From: CBFGTJ01 sp965651815
GTDB taxonomy: Bacteria > Actinomycetota > Acidimicrobiia > Acidimicrobiales > Microtrichaceae
DNA length: 12,669 bases
NCBI GenBank assembly: GCA_965651815.1
Contig: CBFGTJ010000089.1
Span: 1 to 12,669 of the forward strand
Reading direction: 5' to 3'
Every line of letters starts with the position of its first letter. Position 1 is the stretch's first letter. The translations under genes and the position numbers were made by a program. The notes beneath the pieces are model-generated. The model was not told the DNA's origin. It ran no database searches and was given only the letters and a program-made list of their open reading frames with translations. Of this stretch, positions 5,933-10,408 are shown in pieces.

Positions 5933-6778
5933 GTGGGGGAAGCGACGGACACCGCATCCGAGGACCTGGTGCTGCTCGAACGTCCCCGGCCCGAGGTCGC
6001 GGTCCTGACCCTCAACCGGCCGGAGGTGCTCAACGCGTTGTCGTGGCGCCTCGTCGACGCGCTGCACGACGCGCTCGACGAGCTGCAGCTCGACAACGCC
6101 TGCCGCGTCGTCGTGCTCACCGGCGCGGGTCGCGGCTTCTGCTCCGGCCTCGACCTGACCGACACGGGCGCGGCGTCGACCGCGGCGGGGACCCGGGGCC
6201 CGCGCGCCGGCATGCTCTCCCAGGAGCGGATCGCCGAGCTGCCGATCAAGCTGCGCCGCCTCCAGCAGCCGGTCATCGCCGCGGTGAGCGGCGTCGCCTA
6301 CGGCGGCGGCATGGCGCTGTCGCTCGCGTGCGACATCCGCGTGGCGTCGGAGTCGGCGCGCTTTTGCACGCAGTTCATCAAGGTCGGCATCGGCGGGTGC
6401 GACATCGGGATCAGCTACACGCTGCCCAAGCTCATCGGTGCCTCCCGGGCCTTCGAGCTGCTGCTCACGGCGCGCCCGGTCCAGGCGGAGGAGGCCGAGC
6501 GCATCGGGCTCGTGTCCGAGGTCGTGCCCGACGCGCGGGCGCGTGCGCTGGAGCTCGCGGACCTCATCTGCGACCACAGCCCGTTCGGCGTGGTGATGAC
6601 GAAGGAGGTGATGTGGGCGAACCTCGATGCCGCCAGCCTCGAGCAGGCGATCCACCTCGAGAACCGCACGCAGATCCTCGCGTCGACCGGCGGCGAGATC
6701 GCCGAGGCCGCCGCGGCGTTCATGGAGAAGCGCAAGCCCGACTGGTCACGGGCCGCCCCGGGCAGGAGTTGGACCTGA
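5933..6778 (+). CDS. Enoyl-CoA hydratase/isomerase (crotonase) family protein
   Basis: The product is a 281-residue crotonase-fold protein expected to act on an acyl-CoA thioester in the cytosol. The first oxyanion-hole segment GAGRGFCSGLDL lies at 65-76 and the second, AAVSGVAYGGGMALSLACDIRV, at 116-137. The C-terminal GLVSEVV and SPFGVVMTKEVMW segments are normal. The two Glu residues of classical hydratases (144 and 164 in the rat enzyme) correspond here to Ala128 and Phe148, so ordinary hydration chemistry is doubtful. A GIGGCDIG segment puts Asp157 near the pocket, a pattern I recall from actinobacterial EchA-type proteins. The start is GTG 5933 with GGGGG a few bases upstream; the frame is open further left but would run into the divergent promoter. 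The SDR at 6807 follows by 28 bases as a probable operon partner. Confidence 0.9.
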   Translation: MGEATDTASEDLVLLERPRPEVAVLTLNRPEVLNALSWRLVDALHDALDELQLDNACRVVVLTGAGRGFCSGLDLTDTGAASTAAGTRGPRAGMLSQERIAELPIKLRRLQQPVIAAVSGVAYGGGMALSLACDIRVASESARFCTQFIKVGIGGCDIGISYTLPKLIGASRAFELLLTARPVQAEEAERIGLVSEVVPDARARALELADLICDHSPFGVVMTKEVMWANLDAASLEQAIHLENRTQILASTGGEIAEAAAAFMEKRKPDWSRAAPGRSWT

Positions 6779-6806
6779 GGCCCCCGCACCTGCACGAGGC
6801 ACGGGT

Positions 6807-7628
6807 GTGAGGCTGCGGCGGTTCGAGGGCCGGCGCGCGCTGGTCACCGGCGCGAGCCGCGGGATCGGCGCGGCCATCGCCGAGCGCCTCGCCGCCGAGG
6901 GCGCGCACGTCGTGCTCACCGCCCGCACCCTGGAGCGCTCGGGGTCGCTCCCCGGCAGCCTCGAGGAGACCGCGGCCCGCCTCGCGGCGCACGGCGGGCG
7001 CGTGGGGGTCGTCGCCGCGGACCTGGCGGACCCCGAGGACCGGGCCAGCGTCGTGCCGGCGGCCGAGGAGCGGCTCGGCGGGCACGTCGAGATCCTCGTC
7101 AACAACGCCGCGGCCGCGATCTTCCGACCGCTGCTCGAGCTGTCGCACAAGCGGCGCGCGCTGATGCTCGAGGTGAACGTGCACGCGCCGCTGGAGCTCG
7201 CCGCGGCGGCGGTGCCCGGGATGCGTGCGGCGGGGGAGGGCTGGATCGTCAACCTCGTCAGCGGGGCCGCGGCGCTCCGGCCGGGCCCGCCCTTCGAGCA
7301 GGGCGCCAAGGGCACCGCGACCGCCTTCTACGGCGCGTCGAAGGCGGCCCTGGTCCGGCTCACCAACGGGCTCGGCGCCGAGCTGCACGGCACCGGCATC
7401 CGGGTGAACGCCCTGCGACCGCGCGCCGCGGTGCTGACCGAGGGCGCTGCCGAGCTCATGGGCGACCGGCTCGACCCCGCCAAGGTCGAGCGGGTGGAGG
7501 AGGTGGTCGAGGCGGTCACCGCCCTCTGCGCGTGCCCCGAGGAGGTCACCGGTCGGGACCTCGTCAGCCTCGACCTGCTGGAGCGGTGGGGGCTGTCGGT
7601 GCACGGGCTCGACGGCCGCGCACCCTGA
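6807..7628 (+). CDS. Short-chain dehydrogenase/reductase, second SDR of the locus
   Basis: The product is a 273-residue SDR with glycine motif TGASRGIG at 14-21, Asp72 in VVAADLAD, NNAAAA at 99-104, catalytic Ser152 (NLVSGAAA), Tyr175 and Lys179 (YGASK), and GIRVNALRPRAAVLTEG after the active site. An insertion, RPGPPFEQGAKGTATAF (158-174), lengthens the segment between Ser and Tyr. The C-terminus lacks the usual GG-DGG ending and finishes with GRDLVSLDLLERWGLSVHGLDG, so it belongs to a different SDR branch from the gene at 5055-5825. The start is GTG 6807 with GAGG about seven bases upstream; an overlapping GTG at 6805 is out of frame. It follows the crotonase gene by 28 bases and is probably co-transcribed. 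A beta-hydroxyacyl-CoA or related substrate is likely from context only. Confidence 0.88.
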   Translation: MRLRRFEGRRALVTGASRGIGAAIAERLAAEGAHVVLTARTLERSGSLPGSLEETAARLAAHGGRVGVVAADLADPEDRASVVPAAEERLGGHVEILVNNAAAAIFRPLLELSHKRRALMLEVNVHAPLELAAAAVPGMRAAGEGWIVNLVSGAAALRPGPPFEQGAKGTATAFYGASKAALVRLTNGLGAELHGTGIRVNALRPRAAVLTEGAAELMGDRLDPAKVERVEEVVEAVTALCACPEEVTGRDLVSLDLLERWGLSVHGLDGRAP

Positions 7629-7633
7629 GGGCC

Positions 7634-7765
7634 AGGTACCGGCCGCGGGGCGCGGCGCCACCGCTCGGCGAGGTGTTCCGCAAGGAGCTGGCGTGCCGCT
7701 TCGAGGAGTCCATCGGGCTCGTCGAGGAGCTGACGGGCCGACGGCTCGACCACTGGCGCCGCTGA
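7634..7765 (+). pseudogene. Possible C-terminal remnant of a sulfotransferase-like gene
   Basis: In the gap between the second SDR and the convergent MEDS gene, one frame reads VFRKELACRFEESIGLVEEL followed by TGRRLDHWRR and a stop at 7763-7765. The pattern of an F-x-x-E/D helix, LxELTGRxLxxW and the very end of the protein resembles the C-termini of actinobacterial sulfotransferases. Nothing upstream in this frame looks like the rest of the enzyme: no P-loop-like PSBS motif, and the frame runs back under the SDR gene. A GTG at 7673 with no good ribosome site would give only 30 residues. It is therefore either a decayed fragment or chance. The resemblance is from memory and weak. Confidence 0.3.
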
Positions 7766-7780
7766 CCGCGGCAGCAGCGC

Positions 7781-9085
7781 TCAGGACTCGAGCCAGCCGT
7801 CCGGGCCGGCCCGCAGCCGGGTGCCGCGCTGGTGGAGGCGGACCACCGTGCCGTGCTCGTCGGACCGCACCTGCACGAGGTCGCACCGCTGCGTCGCCGC
7901 CCACGGGCCTCGGCGCTGCGCCCCGTGCTCCTCCGGTGGCACGAGCCCGGTCAGCGGGTCGAGCACCCGCCCGTCGTCGGAGATCTCGCACACCAGGGTG
8001 TCGCCGTCCTCGCTCCACACCCGCAGCACGGCTCGGCCGCCGCCCACCAGGGCGCTCTCGTCCGCGACCTCCATCGCGGCGAGGGCGAGGCCGCGCAGCT
8101 CGTCGGCCCACAGGCCGGCCTCGGCGCCGCGCCGCGCGACCGTGCGGGCGACGTCGTGCACCGTGCTGGGCCCGAACGCGAGCACCTCCGGGGTCGTCCC
8201 GGGCGGGGGCAGCGGCGCCTGCAGGATGGTGCCCTGCGATGCCAGCGCGCGGTCGTTGCGGCGACGTCGCCCGCCGCTGCGCAGGTACGGGTGGCTGCGG
8301 CAGCCGTGCTGGAGCACCTGCCGGGGGAGCGCGTCGAGATCGTAGGCGCACAGGAGCCACACGCCGTCGGCGTCACCGAACGCCCGGTCGACGAGGAGCT
8401 CCTGGTGCTGGCGCTCGAGCAGCTCGACGGGACGGGCCCCTTCCCAGGTCGGCTCGGCCACGACCCGCAGCGGCTGTCCCGACCCCAGGCGTGCCGCGAT
8501 GAGCTCGTGGTACCACGGGATCGCCATCGCGGGGTTCCTGGTCGAGCTCGGCCCGATGAGGTGCACCCGGCGGGCGTCCCGCCCGAGCCGGTGGCGGATC
8601 GGCTCGAACCGCTCGCGGGGGAGGGCGGCGATCACCACCTCGTCGGCGTCGAGCCCGTCCGCGAGGAACTGCGCCACCCCCTCGACGTACTCCGCGCCGC
8701 CACGGTGGGCGAACGCCTCGTGCCGGAACCCCTTCGGCCCGGACGGGTCGTCCTCCCGGTCGAGGGCGGTCAGCGCTGCGTCCACGGTCGGGAACACCGG
8801 CGGCACCTCCAGATCGGGGCGGGCCTCGTGGAGGATCGCCCGGGTCCGGTCCACCTCGGGCGAGACCAGCACGACGTCCTCCGGTGCGTCCCATGCGACG
8901 GCCATGCGGAACGCGACGCGCTCGTCGAGGTCGCCCATGTCGCTGAGGTCGACGACGACCACCTCCGGGGGCTCCCGCCGCGCCCTGGCGATCGCAGCCG
9001 CCAGGCGCCGGACCGACCACCGGCCGACGGGCCGCTGCAACCGCAGCACCACGTGCCGATCGGCGCGACCCACCTGCGCTGGCAT
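7781..9085 (-). CDS. STAS-MEDS-ATPase regulatory protein (anti-sigma-factor-like sensor)
   Basis: The product is a 434-residue multidomain signalling protein. Residues about 8-110 look like a STAS domain (HVVLRLQRPVGRWSV and PEVVVVDLSDM). Residues about 118-270 are a MEDS/DcmR sensory domain, with typical blocks FRHEAFAHRGGAEYVEGVAQF, DEVVIAALPRERFEPIRHRL, RNPAMAIPWYHEL, EPTWEGARPVELLERQHQEL and VWLLCAYDLDALP. Residues about 305-420 form a histidine-kinase-like ATPase of the RsbW type, with VCEISDDGRVLDPLTG as the D-x-G box. The N-box reads EVADES, so the Asn that normally coordinates Mg-ATP is Glu343. No membrane segment is seen. The ATG at 9085 has GAGGAGG just upstream. Related proteins sense one-carbon or redox signals and control sigma-factor partners. 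The gene diverges from a universal stress protein, which supports a stress role. Confidence 0.85.
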   Translation of the reverse strand: MPAQVGRADRHVVLRLQRPVGRWSVRRLAAAIARARREPPEVVVVDLSDMGDLDERVAFRMAVAWDAPEDVVLVSPEVDRTRAILHEARPDLEVPPVFPTVDAALTALDREDDPSGPKGFRHEAFAHRGGAEYVEGVAQFLADGLDADEVVIAALPRERFEPIRHRLGRDARRVHLIGPSSTRNPAMAIPWYHELIAARLGSGQPLRVVAEPTWEGARPVELLERQHQELLVDRAFGDADGVWLLCAYDLDALPRQVLQHGCRSHPYLRSGGRRRRNDRALASQGTILQAPLPPPGTTPEVLAFGPSTVHDVARTVARRGAEAGLWADELRGLALAAMEVADESALVGGGRAVLRVWSEDGDTLVCEISDDGRVLDPLTGLVPPEEHGAQRRGPWAATQRCDLVQVRSDEHGTVVRLHQRGTRLRAGPDGWLES

Positions 9086-9131
9086 GCCGCCTCCTCGCTC
9101 GGTTCCCTGTGGGGCGCGCCTCATTCCCCCC

Positions 9132-9161
9132 GGTGCCGCACCTCACACCTGACACCTGGTG
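9132..9161. promoter_or_regulatory. Triple 7-bp CACCT repeats flanked by GGTG in a divergent promoter
   Basis: CACCT occurs at 9139, 9146 and 9153, exactly seven bases apart, as CACCTCA, CACCTGA and CACCTGG. The block is bracketed by GGTG at 9132-9135 and at 9158-9161, so the outer copies also form GGTG-N3-CACC and CACC-T-GGTG dyads. It sits in the 128-bp region between the divergent MEDS and universal-stress genes, 47-76 bases upstream of the MEDS ATG and 53-82 upstream of the stress-protein ATG. This could be a regulator binding array. No clear -10 boxes were recognised, and no regulator is known for it. Confidence 0.35.
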
Positions 9162-9213
9162 CCCGGCCGGCGGCGGACCAGCACACGTGCGCGCCGTGGG
9201 AGAGACTGTGCGC

Positions 9214-10095
9214 ATGGAGACCAGACCGACCGTCCGATCCGTCGAGCCGCCCTCCTACCGCCACGTGCTCGTCCCCCTGGACGGGTCGCGGTTGTCGGAG
9301 GCGGCGCTCCCGGTCGCCGAGGCGCTGGCAGCGCGCTTCGGGGCCGAGCTGGTGGCCGTGTCGGTCGCCGCGCCGCTGTACGTCGAGGAGACCCGCGAGC
9401 TCGCATCGGCCCGCCTGGACGACGCGTGGAAGGAGCGGCTGCGCGTCGTGGAGGGGCACGAGGTCGCGCCGGCCATCGCCACCCTGGCGGACGAGCTCGG
9501 CGACACGCTGCTCTGCCTGTCGAGCCACGGCAGGGGACGTGTCGGCGGCGCGGTGATCGGGTCGATCGCCCGGGAGATCCTCGAGACGACGGGCGCTCCG
9601 GTCGTGGCGGTCGGCCACGGCGTGCAGGAGCGGTTCGTCGACGGGGACGTCCGCCTGTTCGGCACCGGTCGCCTGGTGGCCTGCGTGGACGGCGGGCCCG
9701 ACTCCGAGCAGGTCCTGCCCCACGCCGCGGGCTGGGCGTCCGCGCTGGGCCTGCGCCTCTCGGTCATCACCGTCGCCGAGCCGATCCCGCCGCCGATGCG
9801 GGAGGACAAGCCGTGGCACCGGCACCACGGCCCCGACCGCGACGCCGATCACTACATCGAGGAGCTGCGGGAGCGCTGGAAGCCCGTCGCGCCGGACCTG
9901 ACCGCCACGGCGGTGTACGACCCGATCGGCCCCGGTCGTGGCCTCGAGGCGCACCTCGAGGGCAACCCCGCCGACCTCGTCGCGGTGACCACGCACGCCC
10001 GCTCGGGGCTCGAGCGGGTGCTGCTCGGCGCCGGTGCGGCGAACATCATCCAGCACTCGCCGGTGCCGGTGCTGGTGGTCCCGCTGGAGGGCTAG
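9214..10095 (+). CDS. Tandem universal stress protein (two UspA domains)
   Basis: The product is a 293-residue cytosolic protein with two UspA domains, typical of actinobacterial stress and dormancy proteins that bind ATP. Domain 1 spans about 13-135 (YRHVLVPLDGSRLSEAALP at 15-33, CLSSHGRGRVGGAVIGSIAREIL near 101-123). Domain 2 spans about 152-290 (GRLVACVDGGPDSEQVLP, VAVTTHARSGLERVLLGAGAANII, VPVLVV). In the nucleotide motif G-x2-G-x9-G-S/T, domain 1 keeps the last Gly-Gly-Ser (106, 116, 117) but has Ser103 for the first Gly. Domain 2 has Thr259, Ala262, Gly272, Ala273, so its ATP site is probably degenerate. The start is ATG 9214 with GGGAGAGA upstream; a GTG at 9208 is a close alternative. 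It diverges from the MEDS sensor gene. General stress protection is likely; the exact signal is not known. Confidence 0.9.
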   Translation: METRPTVRSVEPPSYRHVLVPLDGSRLSEAALPVAEALAARFGAELVAVSVAAPLYVEETRELASARLDDAWKERLRVVEGHEVAPAIATLADELGDTLLCLSSHGRGRVGGAVIGSIAREILETTGAPVVAVGHGVQERFVDGDVRLFGTGRLVACVDGGPDSEQVLPHAAGWASALGLRLSVITVAEPIPPPMREDKPWHRHHGPDRDADHYIEELRERWKPVAPDLTATAVYDPIGPGRGLEAHLEGNPADLVAVTTHARSGLERVLLGAGAANIIQHSPVPVLVVPLEG

Positions 10096-10118
10096 CGACG
10101 CCTCCCGTGCTCGCGTTG

Positions 10119-10140
10119 GCAAGCGAAGGTTTGCTACGGT
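10119..10140 (+). promoter_or_regulatory. Promoter with GCAAGC-N4-GTTTGC dyad and TACGGT -10-like box
   Basis: GCAAGC (10119-10124) and GTTTGC (10129-10134) form a dyad with five of six bases paired, immediately followed by TACGGT (10135-10140), which resembles an actinobacterial -10 box. The patch stands out as AT-richer than its surroundings and lies 45 bases upstream of a small Cys-rich ORF. A repressor bound to the dyad would cover the promoter. It begins 23 bases after the stop of the universal-stress gene, so it likely starts an independent transcript. Confidence 0.45.
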
Positions 10141-10184
10141 GAGCACCCGGGAAGGAGCGGGACCTCGAGCAGATCGGAGCTCGC

Positions 10185-10349
10185 ATGGTGACCCCAACCC
10201 ACCACCCTGACCGACGAGGTCGATGGCGCCGCGCCGCACGGCGCCGGGCGTGCGAACCGCTGCTGCTGTGCGGCTGCACCGCGGAGGTGCTCTGCGACGA
10301 GTGCGCCCTGCCCACCTCGGGCGTGCTGGCGGCGTCCGTCGAGCGCTGA
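10185..10349 (+). CDS. Small Cys-rich hypothetical protein (54 residues)
   Basis: ATG 10185 opens a 54-residue frame ending at TGA 10347-10349. The N-terminal half is basic (HHPDRRGRWRRAARRRA). The middle carries five cysteines in the spacing C-x5-C-x-C-x5-C-x2-C, seen in CEPLLLCGCTAEVLCDEC (23-40), which could bind zinc or another metal as a small ribbon or knuckle. GGAG lies five bases before the ATG, and AAGGAG a little further upstream. A promoter-like dyad and -10 box precede it at 10119-10140. No family was recognised. The gene sits alone between the universal-stress gene and the convergent exoprotein gene. Its size leaves open a chance ORF, but ribosome site, promoter and Cys clustering together make it worth annotating. 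Confidence 0.5.
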   Translation: MVTPTHHPDRRGRWRRAARRRACEPLLLCGCTAEVLCDECALPTSGVLAASVER

Positions 10350-10376
10350 CCCCGCGCCACCACGCGACGCGCCGTC

Positions 10377-10408
10377 CCGGTCACTTCAGTACGTCGCCGG
10401 TCACTTCA
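10377..10408. repeat. Direct repeat CCGGTCACTTCA spanning the exoprotein stop codon
   Basis: CCGGTCACTTCA occurs at 10377-10388 and again at 10397-10408, with starts 20 bases apart. On the minus strand the second copy contains the last Lys codon and TGA of the sugar-dehydrogenase-like gene, and the first copy repeats that end just downstream. It looks like a small tandem duplication of the gene terminus. No terminator hairpin was seen here. Confidence 0.6.

Noticed and set aside
6720..8360. 546-codon minus-strand frame covering the second SDR
   Set aside because: Arg/Pro/Ala-rich shadow with no domain pattern; the SDR on the other strand has all catalytic residues.
7832..9556. Long plus-strand frame opposite the MEDS gene
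   Set aside because: Shadow of a gene with a convincing three-domain structure on the minus strand.
10046..10384. 112-codon minus-strand frame opposite the Cys-rich ORF
   Set aside because: Ser/Arg/Pro-rich with no motif, overlaps the end of the universal-stress gene, and lacks a ribosome site.
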